A stretch of DNA of 51,442 nucleotides from positions 1 through 51,442 of the forward strand of contig CAJUPI010000014.1 in the NCBI GenBank assembly GCA_910588125.1. Reading direction: 5' to 3'. The notes below the pieces were generated by a model that did no database searches, was not told where the DNA came from, and was given only the letters and a program-made list of their open reading frames with translations. Position 1 is the first letter of the stretch. Every line of letters begins with the position of its first letter. Shown here piece after piece: positions 25,712 to 34,971 of this stretch. Position numbers and translations under genes: made by a program. The stretch comes from an uncultured Lachnospiraceae bacterium (GTDB lineage Bacteria; Bacillota; Clostridia; Lachnospirales; Lachnospiraceae).

Positions 25712-25772
25712 AAAAGTACAGGACCAAAATTTCGTTGTGCTCGAACAAAAGAAATTTTGGTCCTGTACTTTT
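25712..25772. terminator. Strong hairpin between uvrA and the hydrogenase cluster (terminator or attenuator)
   Basis: Perfect 22-bp inverted repeat (25712-25733 with 25751-25772), 17-base loop, ending in TTTTTC. It could end uvrA transcription, but it lies after the promoter at 25658-25686, so transcripts entering the hydrogenase cluster must also read through it. The following 25775-25935 stretch is rich in repeated GCGAGCC/GCGAAGCC words and holds no gene I can support. Confidence 0.7.
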
Positions 25773-25954
25773 TCATAGGGCGTAAGCCCGTGAGCGAGCC
25801 GGAGCACAGCGGAGGCGAGCACCATTGCGGCGCCACCTCTCAAGAAAAAGCGAAGCCAAAGGCGAGCCCGTCAAAAAAGCGAGCCACCCCCAAAAGCGAA
25901 GCCCCCGCCCCTACAACCATACACCTATATCACCAAAACTGGGAGGAACAAGTC

Positions 25955-26194
25955 ATGAGAGTATCAATCTGTATTGGAAGCGCATGTCATTTAAGAGGAT
26001 CCCGAGAGATTATCCAAAAGCTACAAACTCTGGTCAAAGCCAACAATGTCTCCGACAAAGTAGATTTAAACGGAGCATTTTGCAGCGGCAACTGCGTCAA
26101 TGGCGTCTGCGTGACCATAGACGGAGAATTATTCTCTCTGTCACCTGAAACCACGGAGGAATTTTTCAACAAAGAAATCATGGGGAGGCTGTAA
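25955..26194 (+). CDS. Thioredoxin-like 2Fe-2S ferredoxin-domain protein
   Basis: 79 residues with four cysteines, two near the N-terminus (CIGSAC, Cys6 and Cys11) and two in GAFCSGNC (about 44 and 48). This is the ligand pattern of the NuoE/HydC-type thioredoxin-like 2Fe-2S fold, in a minimal form without the N-terminal helical domain. The ATG at 25955 follows GGGAGGA (25941-25947). It ends two bases before the sensory hydrogenase gene, so it probably passes electrons to or from that protein (inference). Confidence 0.85.
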   Translation: MRVSICIGSACHLRGSREIIQKLQTLVKANNVSDKVDLNGAFCSGNCVNGVCVTIDGELFSLSPETTEEFFNKEIMGRL

Positions 26195-26196
26195 CT

Positions 26197-27927
26197 ATGG
26201 CTGCAATTATCGACTTCAAAGCAACGAAATGCCGCCACTGCTACAAATGCGTCCGCAATTGCGAAGTCAAAGCCATTATGGTAAAAGACGGACGTGCTGA
26301 GATTATGCCGGAAAATTGTGTATTATGCGGCCGCTGCCTTCAGATTTGCCCGCAATCGGCAAAGACTCTGATCAGTGATTTAGGAAAAGTAAAAAGCTAC
26401 ATAGTCAGAGGCGAAAAGGTGGTGGTATCCATAGCGCCTGCTTACATGGGATTGTTAAAATACCACACGATTGGCCAGGTCCGTTCTGCTTTGTTAAAGC
26501 TGGGATTTGCCGATGTCCGTGAGACGTCAGAAGGTGCGGCTCTGGTAACGGCAGAGTACGCCAGGCTGTTGACGGAGCACAAGATGGAAAATATTATTAC
26601 CACCTGCTGTCCCAGCGCCAACGATCTCATAGAGAAATACTACCCGCAGCTTATACCTTATATGGCTCCGGTAGTGTCACCCATGATTGCCCATGGCAGG
26701 CTGTTGAAACAGGAATTGGGCAAAGATACAAAAGTGGTTTTTCTCGGTCCATGTATTGCCAAAAAGCAGGAGGCTCAGGACGAACGCCACAAAGACTGTA
26801 TCGATGCCGTACTGAATTTCAACGATATCAACCGCTGGCTCCAGGATGAGGATATCAATATCGAAGACTGCGAAGATATGCCTTTCGTAAAGGATCCAAA
26901 AGTCAATCGGCTGTATCCGGTGAGCAGCGGCGTGATCAATTCCGTGGTTGCCACCCAGTCACAGACCGATCCATATCGGAAGTTCTATATTCATGGAGAA
27001 AAAAACTGTATGGAGCTGTGCGACAGTATGCTCCGCGGTGAGATCAGCGGTTGCTTTATTGAGATGAATATGTGCTATGGCGGCTGCATTAAAGGGCCGA
27101 CTGTCAATGATAAATCCATATCCCGTTTTAAAGTGAAGCTGGATATGGAGGAGGCGGTTCCCCGTGAGCCGGTTTCAGAGGAGGAGACCGGGCCGGTGCT
27201 GGCATCAGTACCGATGCAGAAAATATTTGAAAACCGCTCTCCAAAGGATCCGATTCCGACAGAGGCTCAGATTCGGGAGATCCTTTCAAAGACGGGCAAG
27301 ACCAGACCGGAGGACGAGCTGAATTGTGGCGCCTGCGGATATCCCACCTGCCGGGAGAAGGCGATTGCCGTATTCCAGAAGAAGGCAGAGCTTAATATGT
27401 GTATTCCTTTCATGTATGAACAGTCGGAATCCCTCTCCAATCTGGTTATGGAGACGTCTCCTAACATGGTGCTGTTAGTTAACGACGAAATGAAGATTCT
27501 TGAATACTCAGCAGTCGGAGAGAAATATTTCGGAAAAACTCGTTCTGAGGCTTTGAAGATGTACCTGTATGAGTTCATTGATCCGACGGATTTCCAGTGG
27601 GTATTTGATACCCGCCAGAATATTCACGGTAAGAAGGTGAGCTATCCGGAATATCATCTGGATACTCTTCAGAACATGGTTTACATAGAAAAAGAAAATG
27701 CGGTGCTGGCTACTTTTATTGATATTACCCAACAGGAGGAGCAGGCACGTGCGGATTATGAGAAGAAGCTTGATACCATCGACCTGGCGCAGCGAGTCAT
27801 CCATAAACAGATGATGGTTGCACAGGAGATTGCGGGACTCTTGGGTGAGACGACGGCAGAAACCAAGACCACCCTTACGAAGCTTTGCCATTCTCTGTTG
27901 GAGGACGGCGACAACGGAGGTGTGTAA
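26197..27927 (+). CDS. PAS-containing [FeFe]-hydrogenase homologue, sensory (HydS-like)
   Basis: 576 residues. Two 4Fe-4S motifs (Cys12/15/18/22 and Cys41/44/47/51) lead into an H-cluster domain: L1 TTCCPS (135-140), L2 GPCIAKKQE (184-192), L3 NMCYGGCIKGP (about 291-301). After it come a four-Cys Fe-S motif of the RnfB type (Cys377/380/385/402) and a PAS domain (about 415-520), then a short helical tail. Hydrogenase-PAS proteins encoded next to a phosphatase are classified as group C3 and are thought to sense H2 rather than turn it over at high rate. L1 keeps the cysteine that donates protons in catalytic enzymes. The stop is immediately followed by the phosphatase start. Confidence 0.87.
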   Translation: MAAIIDFKATKCRHCYKCVRNCEVKAIMVKDGRAEIMPENCVLCGRCLQICPQSAKTLISDLGKVKSYIVRGEKVVVSIAPAYMGLLKYHTIGQVRSALLKLGFADVRETSEGAALVTAEYARLLTEHKMENIITTCCPSANDLIEKYYPQLIPYMAPVVSPMIAHGRLLKQELGKDTKVVFLGPCIAKKQEAQDERHKDCIDAVLNFNDINRWLQDEDINIEDCEDMPFVKDPKVNRLYPVSSGVINSVVATQSQTDPYRKFYIHGEKNCMELCDSMLRGEISGCFIEMNMCYGGCIKGPTVNDKSISRFKVKLDMEEAVPREPVSEEETGPVLASVPMQKIFENRSPKDPIPTEAQIREILSKTGKTRPEDELNCGACGYPTCREKAIAVFQKKAELNMCIPFMYEQSESLSNLVMETSPNMVLLVNDEMKILEYSAVGEKYFGKTRSEALKMYLYEFIDPTDFQWVFDTRQNIHGKKVSYPEYHLDTLQNMVYIEKENAVLATFIDITQQEEQARADYEKKLDTIDLAQRVIHKQMMVAQEIAGLLGETTAETKTTLTKLCHSLLEDGDNGGV

Positions 27928-29109
27928 ATGGGAGTTACCGTAGATGTTGCATATAAAAGTCTGAATAAATTTACCGAGATTCTTTGCGGGGACAAGGTGG
28001 AGATCCTGCAGACAGCAGATTCTAACATTATGATCCTGGCAGATGGTATGGGCAGCGGGGTCAAAGCCAACATTCTTGCTACCCTGACATCCAAAATTCT
28101 GGGGACGATGTTTTTAAATGGCGCTACCCTGGAAGAGTGTGTGGAGACGATAGTGGAGACTTTGCCGATTTGCCAGGTGAGGCAGGTTGCTTATGCTACG
28201 TTCAGCATTCTTCAGGTATTTCACAGTGGGGAAGCCTATCTGGTGGAATTTGATAATCCTGGCTGTATTTTTATCCGGAATGGCAGGCTGATGCCGATCC
28301 CGCAGAATATCCGGGAAGTCAAAGGAAAAAAGATCAATGAATATCGTTTCCAGGTGCAGAAAGGGGACGCGCTGATTTTGATGAGTGACGGCACCATTCA
28401 TGCAGGTGTGGGACGGCTGCTGAATTTCGGATGGGTGTGGGAGGATATTGCGGCCTATGCAGTGAAGCAGTATCCGCTGACGATATCGGCTATGCGTCTG
28501 GCCTCGGCGATCTGTCAGGCATGTGACGAGTTGTATGAATATCGTCCCGGCGATGATACCACTGTGGCCTGTATGCGGATTATTAATTCCAAGACAGTTC
28601 ATCTGATGACAGGTCCGGCCCGCGATGCCTCCCGGGACAATGAGATGGTTCATAGCTGGATGGGCGGGGATGAGGATACCCGGAGGATCGTCTGCGGCGG
28701 AACCAGTGCCACAATTGTATCAAGAGTATTGAACAAGCGTCTGGATGTATCAATGGACTATGTAGATCCGGAGATCCCGCCAATAGCTTTTATGGATGGG
28801 ATTGATCTGGTGACAGAGGGCGTGTTGACTTTAAACCGCGTACTTCAGCTTTTAAAACGTTATGTGAAGAAAGAGACAATATCCGAGGACTTTTTCCTGG
28901 AGCTGGATAAGCCAAACGGCGCGTCCATGGTGGCAAAGATGCTGATTGAAGATTGTACTGAGTTGCATATGTACGTAGGAAAAGCAATCAACAGTGCCTA
29001 TCAGAATCCTGGCCTGCCTTTTGATTTGGGTATTCGTCAGAATCTGGTAGAACAGTTAAAAAATACGGTGGAGGAGATGGGAAAACCGGTCACTGTGACG
29101 TACTACTAA
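27928..29109 (+). CDS. SpoIIE-type PP2C serine phosphatase
   Basis: 393 residues. The N-terminal PP2C/SpoIIE catalytic domain has ILADGMGSG (36-44), FDNPGCIFIRNG and LILMSDGTIHAG, with metal-binding Asp residues. The C-terminal part (about 225-393, starting LMTGPARDASRDNEMV) is typical of the hydrogenase-linked clostridial phosphatases. The gene starts directly after the sensory hydrogenase stop, and the two likely act as a sensor and output pair: H2 or redox state read by the H-cluster/PAS protein, then dephosphorylation of an unknown partner. No anti-sigma factor or kinase is adjacent. Confidence 0.88.
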   Translation: MGVTVDVAYKSLNKFTEILCGDKVEILQTADSNIMILADGMGSGVKANILATLTSKILGTMFLNGATLEECVETIVETLPICQVRQVAYATFSILQVFHSGEAYLVEFDNPGCIFIRNGRLMPIPQNIREVKGKKINEYRFQVQKGDALILMSDGTIHAGVGRLLNFGWVWEDIAAYAVKQYPLTISAMRLASAICQACDELYEYRPGDDTTVACMRIINSKTVHLMTGPARDASRDNEMVHSWMGGDEDTRRIVCGGTSATIVSRVLNKRLDVSMDYVDPEIPPIAFMDGIDLVTEGVLTLNRVLQLLKRYVKKETISEDFFLELDKPNGASMVAKMLIEDCTELHMYVGKAINSAYQNPGLPFDLGIRQNLVEQLKNTVEEMGKPVTVTYY

Positions 29110-29178
29110 ACAAAACCGGGCTTGTGATTCTTATTTACCTTTTAGAAGGCGATTAAAAAATGAGGAGGTTAAAAACTC

Positions 29179-30630
29179 ATGGTAACAAATGATGCAACAA
29201 TCTTAAAAATAAAGCATGATGTGCTCTGTGAGGTGGCAAAGCTGGCGTGGTCTGGAACCCTGGAGGAGAAACGGGAAGAGCTTCCCTATCAGATGTTTCC
29301 GGGCCCGCAGGCTCAGTTTCGTTGCTGTATATATAAAGAAAGGGAGATCATCAAACAGCGGGTTCGCCTGGCAGAGGGAAAATGTCCGGTGGGAATGGAT
29401 TCCATGAATGTGGTACAGGTGATCAAGGCGGCTTGCGAGGAGTGCCCTATCGCATCCTATGTCGTCACGGATAACTGCCGGAATTGTATGGGCAAGGCAT
29501 GCCAGAATTCCTGTAATTTCGGCGCCATCACCATTGGTGACAGCCGTGCGCATATTGATCCGGGAAAATGCAAGGAATGCGGCAAATGCGCCCAGGCGTG
29601 TCCTTATAGCGCGATCGCTCATCTGGAGCGTCCCTGTAAGAAGGTTTGTCCGGTAGATGCTATTACCTATGACGAGTACGGAATCTGTGTAATTGATGAA
29701 AAGAAGTGTATTCAGTGTGGCGCTTGTATCCACAGCTGCCCCTTTGGTGCGATTGGGACAAAGACCTTCATGGTAGATGTGATCCGGCTGATCAATGCCG
29801 GAAAACGGGTGGTGGCCATGGTAGCTCCGGCTACCGAGGGACAGTTTGGCCCGGATATTACGATGGCAAGCTGGAAGACTGCTCTCAAAAAGATTGGCTT
29901 TGCCGATATGATTGAGGTGGGATTAGGCGGCGATTTGACAGCGGCTGCAGAGGCTGCGGAATGGGCTGAAGCATATAAAGAAGGCAAAAAGATGACCACA
30001 TCCTGCTGCCCGGCATTTGTAAATATGATCAAGCAGCATTTCCCCGCACTCCTTGACAATATGTCAACCACCGTTTCTCCGATGTGTGGAGTGTCGCGTA
30101 TGCTAAAGGAGCGGGACCCGGAGACCATCACGGTATTTATCGGGCCTTGTATTGCTAAGAAGAGTGAGACGTTGGATTTGAATATTACCGGAAATGCCGA
30201 TTATGCCATGACCTTTGGAGAGATCCGCGCCATGATGCGGGCGAAGGGCGTAGAGCTGGAGCCGGAAGAGAACAGTTACCAGGACAGTTCCGTATTTGGA
30301 AAGCGGTTTGGCAACTCCGGCGGAGTGACAGCAGCAGTGGTGCAATGCTTCAAGGAGATGAATGAGGATATTACTCCTAATGTCATGAAATGCAACGGCG
30401 CCGCAGAGTGCAAGAAGGCGCTTCTTCTGATGAAGGTGGGTAAGCTACCGGCTGATTTTGTGGAAGGCATGGTTTGCGTGGGCGGCTGTGTGGGCGGCCC
30501 CAGCAAGCATAAGACTGAGCTGGAGGCAAAGAAAGCCAGAGATCTGCTAATCGGGCAGGCAGATGGCAGAGAGGTTCATGAAAACTTGAAGAATCTGGGG
30601 GCGGATCAGGTAGCTATGCACCGCCATTAA
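29179..30630 (+). CDS. [FeFe]-hydrogenase with ferredoxin-like domain (group B type)
   Basis: 483 residues. A unique N-terminal region (1-95), then several 4Fe-4S cysteine motifs (about 100-112, 131-141, 153-157, 177-187), then the H-cluster domain: L1 TSCCPAF (274-280), L2 GPCIAKKSE (322-330), L3 MVCVGGCVGG (431-440). Domain order and length match group B hydrogenases of clostridia. The proton-path Cys of L1 is present. It probably makes or oxidises H2 with ferredoxin; group B enzymes are poorly characterised. AGGAGG at 29162-29167 precedes the ATG. The maturases HydE/F/G are not in the window. Confidence 0.9.
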   Translation: MVTNDATILKIKHDVLCEVAKLAWSGTLEEKREELPYQMFPGPQAQFRCCIYKEREIIKQRVRLAEGKCPVGMDSMNVVQVIKAACEECPIASYVVTDNCRNCMGKACQNSCNFGAITIGDSRAHIDPGKCKECGKCAQACPYSAIAHLERPCKKVCPVDAITYDEYGICVIDEKKCIQCGACIHSCPFGAIGTKTFMVDVIRLINAGKRVVAMVAPATEGQFGPDITMASWKTALKKIGFADMIEVGLGGDLTAAAEAAEWAEAYKEGKKMTTSCCPAFVNMIKQHFPALLDNMSTTVSPMCGVSRMLKERDPETITVFIGPCIAKKSETLDLNITGNADYAMTFGEIRAMMRAKGVELEPEENSYQDSSVFGKRFGNSGGVTAAVVQCFKEMNEDITPNVMKCNGAAECKKALLLMKVGKLPADFVEGMVCVGGCVGGPSKHKTELEAKKARDLLIGQADGREVHENLKNLGADQVAMHRH

Positions 30631-30696
30631 TATAGGCTGGGGACAGTCCGGATTACCGGAACTGTCGTTGCCGGAAATGGAAAGTAAGTATACAGT

Positions 30697-30732
30697 CCGG
30701 TTTTGCAAAGAATCCTATTGCTGCAAAACCGG
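30697..30732. terminator. Hairpin after the hydrogenase gene
   Basis: CCGGTTTTGCA (30697-30707) pairs with TGCAAAACCGG (30722-30732) around a 14-base loop. No T-tract follows, so terminator function is uncertain. Confidence 0.4.
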
Positions 30733-30783
30733 GCTGATTTCACAGATAGGGCATCTGTATGATTGATAAAGGAGGGGCAATGT

Positions 30784-32733
30784 ATGTCTGTGGTGAAACC
30801 AGAGCTTGACTGGCTGGATGATCCGGAGGTTTTCCGGGTGAATGTCCTGCCGGCGCATTCGGATCATCGGTTCTATGAAAACAAACCGGATTTTGAGGAG
30901 AAAAGAGATTCTTTGTATCAGTCGTTGAACGGAGAATGGCAATTTTTTTGGTCTGAAAATGCAGCTGGCCGTCCGGTGGACTTTTACAGAGAAGATTTTG
31001 ATGCGGTAGATTTTGGAAAGATTCCGGTGCCTTGCCATATTGAGCTGGCCGGTTATGACCGGATTCATTATATTAATACCATGTATCCATGGGAGGGACA
31101 TCGGTATCGCCGGCCGGCTTATTCCCTGGAGGGGGTAGGAGAGCAGCCGGGACAATTTTCTCAGGCAAAATATAATCCGGTCGGTTCCTACCGCCGGGTA
31201 TTTGATTTGGATAAAAATCTGTTGGGAAAACGGATCTGTATTTCCTTTGAGGGTGTGGAACAGGCCATGTATGTTTGGCTGAACGGTCAGTTTGTGGGTT
31301 ATGGTGAGGATAGCTTTACTCCTTCGGATTTTGATTTGACGCCTTATATCCGGGAGCAGGGAAATCTTCTGGCAGTGGAAGTGCACAAGCGTTCTACGGC
31401 GGCTTATCTGGAGGGTCAGGACTTTTTCCGGTTTTCTGGTATTTTCCGGAATGTGACTTTGTACGCAAAACCGGAGCTGCACGTGGAGGATATGTGGGCC
31501 AAGCCAGTGCTTAAAGAGGATGGGAGAACCGGCGAGCTGGGATTGGAACTGAAGCTGTCCATGGCCGGGGAGAGCAAAAGACAGGAGGATATGCAATTTG
31601 CCGGAGCAATCGGGAAAGCATCAGGGTGGGAAGCCTATCAGGTATCAATCAAGTTAAAGAATGAGGCCGGGCAGAGCATTCTGGAAAAGACACTTCCGGC
31701 CGAAGAACATCTTGTGATGCAACCGGAGCAGCTGTCGGATATTCAGGCTTGGGAGCACGGGCATCCCTGCCTGTATCATTTGGAGATCTGTCTGCTATCT
31801 GCTGGCGGACAGTTGATTGAGCTGATACCTTATGAGATAGGTTTTCGCCGGATCGTTATAGAAGACGGCATGATGAAGCTGAACGGAAAGCGTTTGATCT
31901 TAAAAGGAGTAAACCGCCATGAATGGAATGCCCGTTCCGGCCGGGTAAGCGGTATGGAGGACATGCTGGCAGATTTGGCCTGTTTCCGTGAGAATCATAT
32001 CAATAGTGTACGTACCTGCCATTATCCGAATCAGATTCCCTGGTATGGATTATGCGATCGGGAGGGGATCTATGTGATGTCAGAAACCAATCTGGAATCT
32101 CATGGTTCCTGGCAGAAAAGAGGGGCGGACGAGCCTAGCTGGAATGTGCCGGGAAGTATCCCTCAGTGGCGGGAGGCAGTGCTGGATCGGATGCGGACAA
32201 ATTTTGAGACCTTCAAAAATCATGTATCGATCCTTTTCTGGTCCCTGGGCAATGAATCCTTTGCCGGCGATAATATCCAGGCAATGCAGGAATATGTAAA
32301 AGAAAAGCAGGATGGACGGCTGGTACACTATGAAGGAGTCTTCCATAACCGTACTTATGAGACTATGATTTCGGATGTGGAAAGCCAGATGTATACACCG
32401 CCGGAGAAGGTTAAGGAATATCTGGAAGAGAGAAAGAAGCCATTTATTCTCTGTGAATATATGCATGATATGGGGAATTCTTTGGGAGGAATGAATTCAT
32501 ACATGGAGTTGCTGAATCAGTATGAGCATTTTCAGGGTGGTTTTATCTGGGATTTTCTGGATCAGGCGCTTTGGGTCCGGGATGAGGTGACAGGAAGAGA
32601 TGTGTTGCGTTATGGCGGTGATTTTGATGATCGGCCGTCGGATTATGAATTTTCTGGCAATGGTATTTTATTTGCAGATCGTACGCCGAAGCCGGCAATG
32701 CAGGAGGTGAGATACTATTATGGACTCTATTAG
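30784..32733 (+). CDS. lacL: Beta-galactosidase large subunit (LacL-type, GH2)
   Basis: 649 residues covering the sugar-binding, immunoglobulin-like and TIM-barrel domains of a LacZ-type GH2 enzyme. The acid/base Glu is in SLGNES (about 480) and the nucleophile Glu in FILCEYMHDMGNS (about 560). It ends after the barrel and lacks the small-chain domain, which is encoded by the overlapping next gene: the heterodimeric LacL/LacM arrangement known from lactobacilli. The start is ATG 30784 after AGGAGGG (30770-30776); an upstream TTG lies in the ribosome binding site. It hydrolyses lactose or other beta-galactosides in the cytoplasm. No permease is adjacent. Confidence 0.92.
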   Translation: MSVVKPELDWLDDPEVFRVNVLPAHSDHRFYENKPDFEEKRDSLYQSLNGEWQFFWSENAAGRPVDFYREDFDAVDFGKIPVPCHIELAGYDRIHYINTMYPWEGHRYRRPAYSLEGVGEQPGQFSQAKYNPVGSYRRVFDLDKNLLGKRICISFEGVEQAMYVWLNGQFVGYGEDSFTPSDFDLTPYIREQGNLLAVEVHKRSTAAYLEGQDFFRFSGIFRNVTLYAKPELHVEDMWAKPVLKEDGRTGELGLELKLSMAGESKRQEDMQFAGAIGKASGWEAYQVSIKLKNEAGQSILEKTLPAEEHLVMQPEQLSDIQAWEHGHPCLYHLEICLLSAGGQLIELIPYEIGFRRIVIEDGMMKLNGKRLILKGVNRHEWNARSGRVSGMEDMLADLACFRENHINSVRTCHYPNQIPWYGLCDREGIYVMSETNLESHGSWQKRGADEPSWNVPGSIPQWREAVLDRMRTNFETFKNHVSILFWSLGNESFAGDNIQAMQEYVKEKQDGRLVHYEGVFHNRTYETMISDVESQMYTPPEKVKEYLEERKKPFILCEYMHDMGNSLGGMNSYMELLNQYEHFQGGFIWDFLDQALWVRDEVTGRDVLRYGGDFDDRPSDYEFSGNGILFADRTPKPAMQEVRYYYGLY

Positions 32734-33703
32734 TAAAGGCAGGCCGGAAATGGCAGGGAGACTGGAGATTGTATTGGGAGATGTGGTTTTAGGGGTGCAG
32801 GGGGACGGCTTTGAATATTTATTTTCTTACCAGACCGGGGGATTGGAATCTCTGGTAATAAAGGGCCGGGAATGGCTGTACCGCACCCCGAAGCCTACCT
32901 TTTGGCGCGCTACCACGGATAATGACCGTGGCTCCGGATTTTCCTGGAAGTCAGCGATGTGGTTGGGAGCCGATCTGTTTATACGGACAACGGATATCCG
33001 GGTCTGGGTGGATGGCCGGGAAATTACGGATTTTCTGCCGCCGGGAAATAATCGTTTTGGCCAGGAACTGGTGGCAGAGGATCTGAGGATTGCGTTTGTT
33101 TATGAGACGGCTACTGTGCCAAAGACAAAGGTAGAGACGCAATATACCGTGGACAGAACCGGAAGGATCCGGGTGGATGCCCACTATTATGGAAAAAAGG
33201 ATCTGCCGCAGCTGCCGGTATTTGGCATGCGTTTTATCATGCCCACGAAGGCGGACGGATACACTTATACCGGCCTGTCGGGAGAGACTTATCCGGACCG
33301 GATGGCAGGGGGCGTAAACGGAGCGTGGGAGATAGCAGGACTTCCGGTGACTCCTTATCTGGTGCCCCAGGACTGCGGGGTGCACATGGAGACCAAGCGT
33401 CTGACTGTGTTCCGATCCTCGGTGTTGGCAAATGAGCGGAAGGGCGAAAACGCTCCCTTTTCTCTGACTTTTGAAGAGGCAGAGAAGCCGTTTGCCTTTT
33501 CTTGCCTTCCCTATACAGCAGAGGAACTGGAAAATGCCACGCATCAGGAGGAACTGCCACCGGCACGAAGAACTGTGGTCTGTATTCTGGGAGCAGTCCG
33601 GGGAGTAGGCGGGATCGACAGCTGGGGAACTGATGTGGAGGCGGCATATCATCTGAATGCAGAGCAGGATATTCTGTACTCCTTCTATATTGTGCCGGAA
33701 TAA
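32720..33703 (+). CDS. lacM: Beta-galactosidase small subunit (LacM-type)
   Basis: 327 residues equivalent to the C-terminal domains of LacZ. The conserved block LESLVIKGREWLYRTPKPTFWRATTDNDRG (about 43-72) and a late GGIDSWG loop mark the Bgal_small_N domain, which completes the active site of LacL. The gene has its own AGGAGGTGA (32703-32711) and overlaps lacL by 14 bases in another frame. A dedicated ribosome binding site supports two real subunits rather than a recent frameshift. Confidence 0.9.
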   Translation: MDSISKGRPEMAGRLEIVLGDVVLGVQGDGFEYLFSYQTGGLESLVIKGREWLYRTPKPTFWRATTDNDRGSGFSWKSAMWLGADLFIRTTDIRVWVDGREITDFLPPGNNRFGQELVAEDLRIAFVYETATVPKTKVETQYTVDRTGRIRVDAHYYGKKDLPQLPVFGMRFIMPTKADGYTYTGLSGETYPDRMAGGVNGAWEIAGLPVTPYLVPQDCGVHMETKRLTVFRSSVLANERKGENAPFSLTFEEAEKPFAFSCLPYTAEELENATHQEELPPARRTVVCILGAVRGVGGIDSWGTDVEAAYHLNAEQDILYSFYIVPE

Positions 33704-33750
33704 AGGACCGGTTTGCCGGGGGCTTTTGAAAAGAAAAGGGGTGAGCGAAG

Positions 33751-34956
33751 ATGAAATATGATTTTACTTCCATATTGGATCGCCGGGGAAAGGACGCTCT
33801 GGCGGTAGATGGGCTGGGTGGCGGCGGTTCTGCACCGGATAAGCCAAAAGAAGGTTTTGAGGCGATTCCTATGTGGGTGGCAGATATGAATTTTCCTGTT
33901 CTGCCGGCGATTTCAGAGGCAATTATTGAGCGGGTGAAGCATCCGGCCTTTGGCTATTTTCACCCTGATAATGCTTATTTTGACCGGATTATTGACTGGC
34001 AGAAAAGGCGCAATGGCGTGACCGGGCTGACTAGAGAGTGCATCGGATATGAAAACGGTGTGTTGGGAGGATTAGTTTCTGCGTTGGAGGCATTTTCTGC
34101 ACCGGGGGATGCGGTGTTGCTCCACAGTCCTACCTATATTGGTTTTACTGGCAGTATTTCCAATTGCGGAAGAAGAATTATCCACAGTCCGCTCAAGTTG
34201 GATGAGGCAGGGGTATGGAGGATGGATTATGTGGATATGGACGCTAAGATCCGGGAGAATAAAATCCATGTGGCAGTATTTTGCAACCCCTTTAATCCTT
34301 GTGGACGTGTGTGGGAGCGGGAAGAGCTAGAGCAGGCAATGGCGGTCTATCAGGCCAATGACTGTGTGGTGATTTCCGATGAGATTTGGTCAGATATCAT
34401 TTTGGAGGGGAATCATCATATTCCGTTACAAATGTTAAGTGATGACGCCAGAAACCGTACGATTTCTTTATATGCGCCTTCCAAGACCTTTAATTTGGCG
34501 GGGCTAATAGGGGCTTATCACATTATTTATAACCAGTATTTGCGGGAGCGGGTAGAGGCTCAAAGCAGTAAGTCGCATTATAATTCCATGAATGTGTTGA
34601 GCATGCATGCTTTGATAGGAGCTTACGGCCCGGAAGGGCATGAATGGGTGAATGAACTCTGCCAGGTAATCACAGAGAATGTAGCCTATGGCTGTGATTT
34701 TATCCGGGATCATTTTCCGGGAGTGCAGGTGGCCAGGCCCCAGGGAACTTATATGCTGTTTCTGGATTGTACGGAGTGGTTGAAGGCACATGGAAAAACC
34801 ATTGATGAGTTGGAAAGGGCCGGCTGGGATGTGGGAGTGGCCTGGCAGGACGGCCGGATGTTCCACGGGGTAAACTCGATCCGGATGAACCTGGCATTGC
34901 CGTTTTCCCGGGTAAAGGAGGCATTCGATCGGCTGGAAAAGTATGTGTTTTGTTAA
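33751..34956 (+). CDS. PatB/MalY-type PLP C-S lyase
   Basis: 401-residue fold-type I PLP enzyme. Family marks: PMWVADMNFP near the N-terminus, ENGVLGGLVSALEAF, the CNPFNPCGRVW loop (Asn contacting PLP), VVISDEIWSDI (Asp), and the PLP lysine in APSKTFNLAGL. Proteins of this group are cystathionine beta-lyases or other C-S lyases that release homocysteine or H2S; a few act as regulators. Substrate is not deducible, but sulfur amino-acid metabolism fits. GGGGTGAG precedes the ATG; ackA follows after 15 bases. Confidence 0.9.
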   Translation: MKYDFTSILDRRGKDALAVDGLGGGGSAPDKPKEGFEAIPMWVADMNFPVLPAISEAIIERVKHPAFGYFHPDNAYFDRIIDWQKRRNGVTGLTRECIGYENGVLGGLVSALEAFSAPGDAVLLHSPTYIGFTGSISNCGRRIIHSPLKLDEAGVWRMDYVDMDAKIRENKIHVAVFCNPFNPCGRVWEREELEQAMAVYQANDCVVISDEIWSDIILEGNHHIPLQMLSDDARNRTISLYAPSKTFNLAGLIGAYHIIYNQYLRERVEAQSSKSHYNSMNVLSMHALIGAYGPEGHEWVNELCQVITENVAYGCDFIRDHFPGVQVARPQGTYMLFLDCTEWLKAHGKTIDELERAGWDVGVAWQDGRMFHGVNSIRMNLALPFSRVKEAFDRLEKYVFC

Positions 34957-34971
34957 GGAAGAAGGTTTGCG

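Noticed and set aside
30784..33703. A frameshift in a single lacZ gene
   Set aside because: The second part has its own AGGAGGTGA and ATG, and the split point matches known LacL/LacM subunits.
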